DNA from: Manganibacter manganicus
GTDB taxonomy: Bacteria > Pseudomonadota > Alphaproteobacteria > Rhizobiales > Rhizobiaceae
Reading direction: 5' to 3'
DNA: 64,000 bases
NCBI RefSeq assembly: GCF_002075885.1
Contig: NZ_MDET01000001.1
Span: 124,001-188,000 of the forward strand
Shown here: one piece after another, positions 56,394 through 64,000 of the stretch
How positions within the stretch are numbered: the stretch's first letter is position 1
How the letters are laid out: each line of letters opens with the position of its first letter
Notes under the pieces: model-generated
The model's input: the letters and a program-made list of their open reading frames with translations, nothing else
Databases searched by the model: none
Told to the model about the DNA's origin: nothing
Position numbers and translations under genes: made by a program

Positions 56394-58474
56394 TGACAAA
56401 GCTCAAGGTTGACGGCAAAGAGATCGAAGTCCCCGATCACTACACGCTGCTGCAGGCGGCGGAGGAAGCAGGGGCGGAGATCCCGCGCTTCTGCTTCCAT
56501 GAACGGCTGTCGATCGCCGGCAATTGCCGCATGTGCCTGATCGAAGTGAAGGGCGGTCCGCCCAAGCCGCAGGCGTCCTGCGCCATGGGCGTGCGCGATC
56601 TTCGCCCCGGCCCGAACGGCGAGACGCCGGAAATCTTCACCAACACGCCGATGGTCAAGAAGGCCCGCGAGGGCGTGATGGAATTCCTGCTCATCAACCA
56701 TCCGCTCGATTGCCCGATCTGCGACCAGGGCGGCGAGTGCGATTTGCAGGACCAGGCGATGGCCTTCGGCACCGACGGCTCGCGCTTCAAGGAAAACAAG
56801 CGCGCAGTGGAAGACAAATATATCGGCCCGCTGGTCAAGACGATCATGACGCGCTGCATCCACTGCACGCGCTGCGTTCGTTTCACCACCGAAGTTGCCG
56901 GCATTTCCGAGCTTGGCCTGATCGGCCGCGGCGAGGACGCCGAGATCACCACCTATCTCGAACAGGCGATGACGTCGGAATTGCAGGGCAATGTCATCGA
57001 TCTCTGTCCGGTCGGCGCGCTGACCGCGCGGCCCTATGCCTTCCAGGCGCGGCCGTGGGAACTGACCAAGACCGAGTCGATCGATGTCATGGATGCCGTC
57101 GGCTCGGCGATCCGCGTGGATTCGCGCGGCCGTGAAGTGATGCGCATCCTGCCGCGCAACAATGACGCGGTGAACGAGGAATGGATTTCCGACAAGACCC
57201 GCTTCATCTGGGACGGGTTGCGGACGCAACGTCTGGACCGGCCCTATGTGCGCAGGAACGGCAAGCTCATGCCGGCAAGCTGGCCGGAAGCTTTTGCCGC
57301 GATCAAGGATGCGGTGGCGAAAGCGGCGCCCGACAAGATCGGCGCGATTGCCGGCGATCTGGCTGCGGTGGAAGAAATCTATGCGCTGAAGCAGCTTATG
57401 GCGTCACTCGGCTCGACCAATATCGACTGCCGGCAGGATGGGGCGACCCTCGATCCGGCGCTCGGCCGAGCCAGCTATATCTTCAACCCGACCATTGAGG
57501 GCATAGAACAGGCGGACGCGGTGCTGATTATCGGCTCCAATCCCCGCTTCGAGGCTTCGGTGCTCAATGCCCGCATTCGCAAGCGTTTCCGCGCCGGCCC
57601 GTTGCCGGTCGGCGTGATCGGCGAGATGGGTGATTTGCGCTACGATTACGAGCAACTCGGCGCAGGCCCTGAAACGCTCAAGGATCTTGCCGATGGCAAT
57701 GGCAAGTTCTTCCAGCTTCTCAAGAAAGCCAAGCATCCGCTTGTCATCGTTGGACAAGGTGCATTGACTCGTGCCGATGGCGCCGCGGTGCTCGGGCAGG
57801 CAGCCAAGCTGGCAAATGCGGTTGGTGCGGTGAGTGCGGAGTGGAACGGCTTTGCCGTACTGCACACGGCGGCTGCCCGCGTCGGCGCGCTCGATGTCGG
57901 TTTCGTGCCCGGCGAGGGCGGCAAGGATGTAGCCGGCATGATGAGCGGGAGCGACGTGCTGTTCCTGCTCGGTGCCGACGAGATCGCCATGAGCGGGATC
58001 GCGGCCGGTTTCGTCGTTTATATCGGCACGCATGGCGATGCCGGCGCGCATCGCGCCGATGTCATCCTGCCGGGCTCCGCCTACACCGAGAAATCCGGCA
58101 CCTATGTGAACACCGAGGGGCGCGTGCAGATGGCCAACCGCGCCGGTTTCGCACCGGGACAGGCGAAGGAAGACTGGGCGATCCTGAGGGCGCTTTCCGA
58201 TGTTCTCGGCCATAAGCTGCCATTCGACTCGCTGGCGCAGCTTCGCGCGAAGCTCTACGCCGAACATCCGCATCTCGGCCGGATCGACCAGATCGAGGCG
58301 GGCAGCGCAGGCGAACTCGTCAAGGTAGCGAAGCTGGGCGGGCGCCTGGGCAAGAGCGCGTTCACGTCGCCGGTCAAGGATTTTTATCTCACCAACCCGA
58401 TCGCGCGGGCGTCGGCCGTGATGGCCGAATGCTCGGCGCTCGCCAAGGGTGATTTCAAGCAGGCGGCGGAATAG
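56393..58474 (+). CDS. nuoG: NADH-quinone oxidoreductase subunit G
   Basis: A 693-residue subunit with an N-terminal 2Fe-2S domain ([15 protein letters not shown], about 34-48, and a later Cys), a His/Cys-ligated 4Fe-4S segment ([18 protein letters not shown]) and a third site ([12 protein letters not shown]), then a molybdopterin-oxidoreductase-like C-terminal part without cofactor. ATG 56393 overlaps the stop of the H3TH gene by 1 nt. Confidence 0.96.
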   Translation: MTKLKVDGKEIEVPDHYTLLQAAEEAGAEIPRFCFHERLSIAGNCRMCLIEVKGGPPKPQASCAMGVRDLRPGPNGETPEIFTNTPMVKKAREGVMEFLLINHPLDCPICDQGGECDLQDQAMAFGTDGSRFKENKRAVEDKYIGPLVKTIMTRCIHCTRCVRFTTEVAGISELGLIGRGEDAEITTYLEQAMTSELQGNVIDLCPVGALTARPYAFQARPWELTKTESIDVMDAVGSAIRVDSRGREVMRILPRNNDAVNEEWISDKTRFIWDGLRTQRLDRPYVRRNGKLMPASWPEAFAAIKDAVAKAAPDKIGAIAGDLAAVEEIYALKQLMASLGSTNIDCRQDGATLDPALGRASYIFNPTIEGIEQADAVLIIGSNPRFEASVLNARIRKRFRAGPLPVGVIGEMGDLRYDYEQLGAGPETLKDLADGNGKFFQLLKKAKHPLVIVGQGALTRADGAAVLGQAAKLANAVGAVSAEWNGFAVLHTAAARVGALDVGFVPGEGGKDVAGMMSGSDVLFLLGADEIAMSGIAAGFVVYIGTHGDAGAHRADVILPGSAYTEKSGTYVNTEGRVQMANRAGFAPGQAKEDWAILRALSDVLGHKLPFDSLAQLRAKLYAEHPHLGRIDQIEAGSAGELVKVAKLGGRLGKSAFTSPVKDFYLTNPIARASAVMAECSALAKGDFKQAAE

Positions 58475-58476
58475 AC

Positions 58477-59520
58477 ATGGATTCCTTCTTTTCGTTCTAC
58501 GTGCTGCCGGCGCTGATCATTCTTCTGAAGTCGGTCGTGCTGATCGTCGTGCTTTTGATCTTCGTGGCCTACATCCTTTATGCAGACCGCAAGATCTGGG
58601 CGGCGGTGCAGTTGCGGCGCGGGCCGAACGTGGTCGGGCCATGGGGTACGCTCCAGGCATTCGCCGACCTTTTCAAATTCGTCTTCAAGGAACCGATCAT
58701 TCCGTCCGGCGCCAATAAGGGCGTATTCCTGCTGGCGCCGCTGGTTTCCGCCGTGCTGGCCATTTCGGCCTGGGCGGTGATCCCGGTCAGCGAGAACTGG
58801 GCAATCGCCAACATCAATGTCGGCATCCTCTATGTGTTCGCCATTTCCTCGCTTGAAGTCTATGGCGTCATCATGGGCGGCTGGGCCTCGAACTCGAAGT
58901 ATCCGTTTCTCGGCGCCTTGCGCTCGGCCGCGCAGATGGTGTCCTATGAGGTCTCCATCGGCTTCGTCATCGTCACCGTTCTCCTTTGCGTCGGCTCGCT
59001 CAACCTTTCCGACATCGTGCTGTCGCAGGCCGACGGTATCGGCACGCGGCTCGGCCTGCCCAATACGCTGTTTGACTGGCATTGGCTTGGCCTGTTCCCG
59101 ATGTTCATCGTGTTCATGATATCGGCCATGGCCGAGACCAACCGGCCGCCCTTCGATCTGGTCGAGGCCGAGTCGGAACTGGTGGCCGGCCATATGGTCG
59201 AATATTCGTCGACGCCGTTTCTGCTCTTCTTCCTCGGCGAATATGTCGCCGTGGTGCTGATGTGCGCGCTGACCACCATCCTTTTCCTGGGCGGATGGCT
59301 GCCGCCGATCGACGTCGCGCCTTTCACCTGGGTGCCCGGCCTGATCTGGTTCGTGCTGAAGATGCTGCTGGTGTTCTTCATCTTCTCGATGGCGAAGGCC
59401 GTGCTGCCGCGTTACCGCTATGACCAGTTGATGCGTCTGGGCTGGAAGGTCTTCCTGCCGATTTCGCTGGCGATGGTCGTCATCACCGCCGCCTTCCTCA
59501 AGATCACGGGGTTTGCCTGA
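58477..59520 (+). CDS. nuoH: NADH-quinone oxidoreductase subunit H
   Basis: A 347-residue membrane subunit linking the two arms and forming the quinone entrance, with about eight membrane segments. [23 protein letters not shown] (given as ~28-50) and [20 protein letters not shown] (~211-230) are conserved. It starts 2 nt after nuoG and overlaps nuoI by 1 nt. Confidence 0.96.
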   Translation: MDSFFSFYVLPALIILLKSVVLIVVLLIFVAYILYADRKIWAAVQLRRGPNVVGPWGTLQAFADLFKFVFKEPIIPSGANKGVFLLAPLVSAVLAISAWAVIPVSENWAIANINVGILYVFAISSLEVYGVIMGGWASNSKYPFLGALRSAAQMVSYEVSIGFVIVTVLLCVGSLNLSDIVLSQADGIGTRLGLPNTLFDWHWLGLFPMFIVFMISAMAETNRPPFDLVEAESELVAGHMVEYSSTPFLLFFLGEYVAVVLMCALTTILFLGGWLPPIDVAPFTWVPGLIWFVLKMLLVFFIFSMAKAVLPRYRYDQLMRLGWKVFLPISLAMVVITAAFLKITGFA

Positions 59521-60011
59521 TGGGTGCTCTGTCACAAGCCGCCAAGTCGCTGCTCCTCAAGGACATCGTCATCGGCTATGTCCTCGGGATCAAGCAGTTC
59601 TTCGCGCCCAAGGAGACGATCAACTATCCGCACGAGAAGGGGCCGATCAGCCCGCGCTTCCGCGGTGAGCATGCGCTGCGCCGCTATCCGAACGGCGAGG
59701 AGCGCTGCATCGCGTGCAAGCTGTGCGAGGCGATCTGCCCGGCGCAGGCCATTACCATCGAGGCCGGCCCGCGCCGCAATGACGGCACGCGGCGCACCGT
59801 GCGCTACGATATCGATATGGTGAAATGCATCTATTGCGGTTTCTGCCAGGAAGCCTGCCCGGTTGACGCCATTGTCGAGGGGCCGAATTTTGAATTCGCG
59901 ACGGAGACGCGCGAAGAACTTTACTATGACAAGGATAAGCTTTTGGCGAACGGGGACCGATGGGAGCGCGAACTGGCGCGCAACATCGAACTCGACGCGC
60001 CGTATCGATGA
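59520..60011 (+). CDS. nuoI: NADH-quinone oxidoreductase subunit I
   Basis: A 163-residue subunit with two 4Fe-4S ferredoxin motifs, [13 protein letters not shown] and [13 protein letters not shown], carrying clusters N6a and N6b. It starts on the nuoH stop. A 178-nt gap, the largest in this operon, separates it from nuoJ. Confidence 0.96.
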   Translation: MGALSQAAKSLLLKDIVIGYVLGIKQFFAPKETINYPHEKGPISPRFRGEHALRRYPNGEERCIACKLCEAICPAQAITIEAGPRRNDGTRRTVRYDIDMVKCIYCGFCQEACPVDAIVEGPNFEFATETREELYYDKDKLLANGDRWERELARNIELDAPYR

Positions 60012-60046
60012 ATTGAGATCATCCCATCCCGCTGCCTTTGGGGTGG

Positions 60047-60070
60047 CTTCTTGCGCGGGCGCGGAAGAAG
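60047..60070 (+). repeat. Inverted repeat in the nuoI-nuoJ gap
   Basis: CTTCTTGCGC (60047-60056), loop GGGC, GCGGAAGAAG (60061-60070): ten positions with one mismatch. There is no U tract, so it does not look like a terminator. It might be a processing or stability element within the nuo transcript, or a dispersed palindromic unit. The rest of the gap 60012-60189 shows no convincing ORF. Confidence 0.4.
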
Positions 60071-60189
60071 GGGATGAAAAATTGGCGGCGGCATTGCGCA
60101 TGGACGCGGTGCCACCGCTTCGCTAAGAACCACGCGATTTCACGGCCACAGGCTTGGTGGAGTCGCAAACAGGAAACCGGGGAAAGCCC

Positions 60190-60810
60190 ATGTTGCACGG
60201 ACTGGCGGCGGTCTTCTTTTATCTATTCGCCCTTGTCGCGATCGGATCGGCCTTCATGGTCATTTCGGCGCGCAACCCGGTGCATTCGGTGCTGTTCCTC
60301 ATCCTTACCTTCTTCAATGCCGCCGGACTGTTCCTGCTGGCCGGCGCCGAATTCCTCGCGCTGATCCTGCTGATCGTCTATGTCGGCGCGGTGATGGTGC
60401 TGTTCTTGTTCGTCGTGATGATGCTCGACGTCGACTTCGCCGAACTCAAGACCGGCGCCCTGCAATATGCGCCGATCGGCGCTCTGGTCGGGTTGATTCT
60501 TGTCGCAGAACTGATCGTGGTGACGGGCGGCTACATCTTCGAGCCGAAGCTGCTCGCCTCGGCGGCGCAGCCTATTCCGGACCTTCTGGTGCGCAGCAAC
60601 ACCGCCGCGCTCGGCGACATCATCTATACCGACTACATCTATTACTTCCAGGTCGCGGGCATGGTGCTGCTGGTCGCCATGATCGGCGCCATCGTCCTGA
60701 CGCTGCGCCACAAGGCCGGCGTCAAGCGCCAGTCGATCCCGGAGCAGGTCGCGCGCACGCCGGCGAATGCCATCGAGATCAAGAAAGTCGAAACGGGCAA
60801 GGGGATCTGA
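60190..60810 (+). CDS. nuoJ: NADH-quinone oxidoreductase subunit J
   Basis: A 206-residue membrane subunit with five segments. The conserved helix-3 stretch [21 protein letters not shown] (~59-79) is typical, with the following cytoplasmic tail. ATG 60190 has GGGGAAAG upstream; an in-frame ATG at 60154 is less likely. It is separated from nuoK by 1 nt. Confidence 0.94.
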   Translation: MLHGLAAVFFYLFALVAIGSAFMVISARNPVHSVLFLILTFFNAAGLFLLAGAEFLALILLIVYVGAVMVLFLFVVMMLDVDFAELKTGALQYAPIGALVGLILVAELIVVTGGYIFEPKLLASAAQPIPDLLVRSNTAALGDIIYTDYIYYFQVAGMVLLVAMIGAIVLTLRHKAGVKRQSIPEQVARTPANAIEIKKVETGKGI

Positions 60811-60811
60811 C

Positions 60812-61120
60812 ATGACGGTCGGCATCGGACATTATCTGACCCTTTCGGCTATCCTGTTCACGCTGGGCATCTTCGGCATCTTCCTGAATCGCCGCAATGT
60901 GATCGTGATCCTGATGTCGATCGAGTTGCTGCTTCTGGCGGCCAATCTCAACTTTGTCGCCTTCTCGGCGACCTTGCACGATCTCGTCGGCCAGGTGTTT
61001 GCGCTGTTCGTCCTGACGGTGGCAGCGGCTGAAGCCGCCATCGGGCTTGCCATCCTCGTGGTCTTCTTCCGCAACCGCGGCACGATCGCGGTCGAAGACG
61101 TGAATATGATGAAGGGCTGA
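60812..61120 (+). CDS. nuoK: NADH-quinone oxidoreductase subunit K
   Basis: A 102-residue membrane subunit with three helices and the conserved Glu residues used in proton transfer ([17 protein letters not shown] and [13 protein letters not shown]). ATG 60812 gives the usual length; the in-frame ORF from 60767 overlaps nuoJ. Confidence 0.95.
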   Translation: MTVGIGHYLTLSAILFTLGIFGIFLNRRNVIVILMSIELLLLAANLNFVAFSATLHDLVGQVFALFVLTVAAAEAAIGLAILVVFFRNRGTIAVEDVNMMKG

Positions 61121-61123
61121 GGA

Positions 61124-63097
61124 ATGTATCAGGCAATCGTATTCCTTCCCCTTATCGGCTTTCTGATCGCAGGGCTGTTCGGCAATTCGCTGGGCGCCAA
61201 GGCATCCGAGGCCATCACCTCGGGTCTTCTGGTGATCGCGGCCGTGCTGTCGTGGGTCGCCTTCTTCACCGTCGGCTTCGGCACCGGCGAGGTGTTCACC
61301 GTTCCGATGATGACCTGGTTCCATGCCGGCGGCGTCGATGTGTCCTGGGCGCTTCGTATCGACACGCTGACCGTCGTCATGCTGGTCGTGGTCAATACCG
61401 TCTCGGCTCTGGTTCACATCTACTCGATCGGCTACATGCACCACGATCCCAGCCGGCCTCGCTTCTTCGCCTATCTGTCGCTGTTCACCTTCGCCATGCT
61501 GATGCTGGTGACCGCCGACAATCTGCTGCAGATGTTCTTCGGCTGGGAAGGGGTGGGCCTTGCGTCCTATCTGCTGATCGGTTTCTGGTTCAAGAAACCG
61601 TCGGCCAATGCCGCCGCCATCAAGGCCTTCGTCGTCAACCGCATCGGCGATTTCGGCTTCCTGCTCGGCATATTCGGCGTGTTCGTTCTGTTCGGCACGC
61701 TCGATCTCGGCACCATCTTCGCCAATGCCGCGACCTATCTTCCGGCTGAAGGCGCCCCGGCAGGCGACACGGTGCTGAACTTCCTTGGCTACGCGCTGGA
61801 CAAGCAGGCGGCCATCACCATCGTGTGCCTGTTGCTGTTCATGGGTGCGATGGGCAAGTCGGCGCAGATGCCGCTGCATACCTGGCTGCCGGATGCGATG
61901 GAAGGCCCGACGCCGGTGTCGGCGCTGATCCATGCCGCGACCATGGTCACGGCCGGCGTGTTCATGCTGGCACGGCTTTCGCCGCTGTTCGAACTGTCGC
62001 ATACGGCGCTGACGATCGTCACCTTCATCGGTGCCTTCACCGCTTTCTTCGCCGCCTCGGTCGGCCTGGTGCAAAACGACATCAAGCGCGTCATCGCCTA
62101 TTCGACCTGCTCGCAGCTCGGCTACATGTTCGTGGCGCTGGGCGTCGGTGCCTATGGCGTGGCGATCTTCCATCTGTTCACCCACGCCTTCTTCAAGGCG
62201 CTGCTCTTCCTCGGTTCCGGCTCGGTCATCCATGCCGTTTCCGACGAGCAGGACATGCGCAATATGGGCGGTTTGCGCAAGCTGATCCCGACGACCTACT
62301 GGATGATGGTGATCGGCTCGCTGGCGCTCACCGGTGTCGGCATCCCGCTGACAGTCATCGGCACCGCCGGCTTCTTCTCCAAGGACGCCATCATCGAGGC
62401 CTCCTTCGTCAGCCACAATCCGGTGGCGGCGTTCGCCTTCGTGATGCTGGTCATCGGCGCGGCCTTCACCAGCTTCTACTCCTGGCGGCTGATCTTCATG
62501 ACCTTCCATGGCAAGCCGCGCGCCAGCGAGGAGGTGATGCATCATGTGCATGAATCACCGTCGGTCATGCTGGTGCCGCTTTATGTGCTGGCGGCGGGCG
62601 CGCTGTTCGCGGGCGTCCTGTTCTCGACCTATTTCATCGGCGAGGGCTATGAAGCCTTCTGGAAGGCCGCCCTGTTCACCCTGCCGGACAACCACATTCT
62701 GCACGAGATGCACGACGTGCCGCTTTGGGTTTCCCTTGCGCCGATCGTCGTCACGATCATCGGCTTCCTGGTCGCCTACAAGTTCTACATCACTTCGCCG
62801 GAGATGCCCGAGCAGGTCGCCGGGCGGCATCGCATGCTCTACGCGTTCCTGCTCAACAAGTGGTATTTCGACGAAATCTACGAATTCCTGTTCGTGCAGC
62901 CGGCCAAGAATATCGGCCACTTCCTGTGGAAGACCGGCGACGGCAAGGTCATCGACGGGATCGGCCCTGACGGCATCTCTGCCCGCGTGGTCGATGTCAC
63001 CAACCGCGTCGTCAAATTGCAGACCGGCTATCTCTATCACTACGCCTTCGCCATGCTGATCGGCGTTGCGGCTCTCGTCACCTGGATGATGCTCTAA
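61124..63097 (+). CDS. nuoL: NADH-quinone oxidoreductase subunit L
   Basis: A 657-residue antiporter-like proton-pumping subunit with about fourteen to sixteen membrane segments and the lateral helix at the end. Conserved [19 protein letters not shown] (~140-158) holds the key Glu; [20 protein letters not shown] (~246-265) is the family signature. It starts 3 nt after nuoK and its stop overlaps nuoM. Confidence 0.96.
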   Translation: MYQAIVFLPLIGFLIAGLFGNSLGAKASEAITSGLLVIAAVLSWVAFFTVGFGTGEVFTVPMMTWFHAGGVDVSWALRIDTLTVVMLVVVNTVSALVHIYSIGYMHHDPSRPRFFAYLSLFTFAMLMLVTADNLLQMFFGWEGVGLASYLLIGFWFKKPSANAAAIKAFVVNRIGDFGFLLGIFGVFVLFGTLDLGTIFANAATYLPAEGAPAGDTVLNFLGYALDKQAAITIVCLLLFMGAMGKSAQMPLHTWLPDAMEGPTPVSALIHAATMVTAGVFMLARLSPLFELSHTALTIVTFIGAFTAFFAASVGLVQNDIKRVIAYSTCSQLGYMFVALGVGAYGVAIFHLFTHAFFKALLFLGSGSVIHAVSDEQDMRNMGGLRKLIPTTYWMMVIGSLALTGVGIPLTVIGTAGFFSKDAIIEASFVSHNPVAAFAFVMLVIGAAFTSFYSWRLIFMTFHGKPRASEEVMHHVHESPSVMLVPLYVLAAGALFAGVLFSTYFIGEGYEAFWKAALFTLPDNHILHEMHDVPLWVSLAPIVVTIIGFLVAYKFYITSPEMPEQVAGRHRMLYAFLLNKWYFDEIYEFLFVQPAKNIGHFLWKTGDGKVIDGIGPDGISARVVDVTNRVVKLQTGYLYHYAFAMLIGVAALVTWMML

Positions 63098-64000
63098 TGA
63101 CCGATTGGCCAATTCTCTCGACGGTCACGTTCCTGCCGCTGGTCGGCGTGCTGCTCATCCTGTTCATTCAGGATGACAGCGAGAACGGCCGCCGCAACAT
63201 TCGTTCCATCGCGCTGTTGACGACGCTGGTCACTTTCGTCGTCTCGCTGTTCATCTGGTTCGGCTTCGATAACGGCGAAGCCGGCTTCCAGATGGTGGAA
63301 AAGCATGAGTGGCTGGATTCCGGCATCTCCTATCACATGGGCGTCGACGGCATCTCGATGCTGTTCGTCATCCTCACCACCTTCCTGATGCCGATCTGCA
63401 TCGCGGCGTCGCTGAAATCGATCCAGGTGCGGGTCAAGGCGTACATGATCGCCTTCCTGCTGCTGGAGACGCTGATGATCGGCGTGTTCTGCGCGCTCGA
63501 CATCGTGCTGTTCTACGTCTTCTTCGAAGGCGGCCTGATCCCGATGTTCATCATCATCGGCGTGTGGGGCGGCAAAAGGCGCGTCTACGCCTCGTTCAAG
63601 TTCTTCCTCTATACGCTGCTCGGCTCGGTGCTGATGCTGCTTGCCATCATGGCGATGCTCTACCAGTCCGGAACCACGGACATTCCCACGCTCCTGGCGC
63701 ATCATTTCCCGCAGAACATGCAGACCTGGCTGTGGCTGGCCTTCTTCGCTTCCTTTGCGGTGAAGATGCCGATGTGGCCGGTGCACACCTGGCTGCCGGA
63801 TGCTCATGTCGAGGCGCCGACGGCTGGCTCGGTCATCCTGGCCGGCATCCTGTTGAAGATGGGCGGATACGGTCTGCTGCGTTTTTCATTGCCGATGTTT
63901 CCGGATGCCTCGGCCTATTTCGCGCCGCTCGTCTTCACGCTGTCGGTGATCGCCATCATCTACACCTCGCTGGTGGCGCTGATGCAGGAGGACATGAAGA
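63097..64000 (+). CDS. nuoM: NADH-quinone oxidoreductase subunit M, 3' truncated by window
   Basis: The first ~301 residues of the antiporter-like subunit NuoM are visible. The frame starts at ATG 63097, overlapping the nuoL stop by 1 nt, and reads [29 protein letters not shown] (~145-154) holds the catalytic Glu; [20 protein letters not shown] (~223-242) is the hallmark. The gene continues beyond the right edge, with nuoN expected next. Confidence 0.95.
   Translation, partial: MTDWPILSTVTFLPLVGVLLILFIQDDSENGRRNIRSIALLTTLVTFVVSLFIWFGFDNGEAGFQMVEKHEWLDSGISYHMGVDGISMLFVILTTFLMPICIAASLKSIQVRVKAYMIAFLLLETLMIGVFCALDIVLFYVFFEGGLIPMFIIIGVWGGKRRVYASFKFFLYTLLGSVLMLLAIMAMLYQSGTTDIPTLLAHHFPQNMQTWLWLAFFASFAVKMPMWPVHTWLPDAHVEAPTAGSVILAGILLKMGGYGLLRFSLPMFPDASAYFAPLVFTLSVIAIIYTSLVALMQEDMK

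Noticed and set aside
60779..62551. 590-residue minus-strand ORF opposite nuoK/nuoL
   Set aside because: Rich in His, Asp and Arg, the usual mirror of membrane-protein codons; nuoL on the plus strand is unmistakable.

Overview
The window reads as one contiguous chromosomal stretch of a Hyphomicrobiales (Rhizobiales) alphaproteobacterium, closest in feel to Mesorhizobium/Phyllobacteriaceae or Brucella relatives. The evidence is high GC with dense coding on both strands, a circularly permuted two-piece tmRNA whose tag reads ANDNYAEARLAA, an alpha-type SspB, a BA14K-family protein, DUF2065 after hflKC, and a nuo operon with rhizobial helix-hairpin-helix additions. No prophage, insertion sequence, CRISPR array or restriction cluster is visible. 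Most of the window is core metabolism, and the less ordinary content lies in RNA regulators, small ORFs and accessory domains.

Layout. 1-7.3 kb: a partial hot-dog thioesterase, an FAD-linked lactate/glycolate-type oxidase, a DUF1326-DUF2182 pair, and a 1259-residue AsmA-family protein. 7.3-10.9 kb: sspB-DUF4169-RHH on the minus strand, a P-loop protein, the permuted ssrA gene (minus strand), DUF2853 and thyA. 10.9-16.1 kb: a minus-strand operon with a ureohydrolase (agmatinase-like), a Tat-type substrate-binding protein, an ATPase and two permeases, with a divergent LysR regulator. 17-20.4 kb: molybdate island with stand-alone Mop (minus strand), Mo-box-like site, modABC and an HTH-only ModE. 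20.6-28.5 kb: folA, hflKC-DUF2065, a Do/DegP protease, GNAT and serB (minus strand), miaA overlapping the start of serB head-to-head, and a GGDEF protein. 28.6-34.5 kb: a HerA-like ATPase (minus strand), then a promoter, leader peptide and attenuator in front of ilvB-ilvN, LysE and an FMN reductase. 34.6-40.4 kb: RecD-like helicase, pdxJ, kup, TetR and ilvC with a strong terminator. 40.4-46.1 kb: BA14K, NUDIX, a MacAB-like exporter (minus strand) and PhzF. 46.2-48.98 kb: tRNA-Lys(CUU), a small proline-rich ORF, and a cobalamin-riboswitch unit DUF1636-cobS-cobT (minus strand). 49.1-50.3 kb: YcaQ-like glycosylase (minus strand). 50.6-64 kb: the nuoABCDEFG-HIJKLM operon, cut by the right edge inside nuoM, with an extra H3TH protein between nuoF and nuoG.

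How the parts connect. sspB and ssrA lie within 1 kb of each other and belong to one ribosome-rescue/proteolysis pathway. ilvB, ilvN and ilvC cover the first two common steps of branched-chain amino-acid synthesis, and the visible ilvB leader should sense charged Leu/Ile/Val tRNAs. In the molybdate island the two functions of ModE, DNA binding and molybdate binding, appear to be encoded by separate small genes that flank modABC. The cobalamin riboswitch should reduce late B12 assembly (CobS, CobT) and a putative [2Fe-2S] DUF1636 protein when B12 is plentiful. The NuoE tail and the protein between nuoF and nuoG share the same C-terminal H3TH module, the most unusual protein-level feature here.
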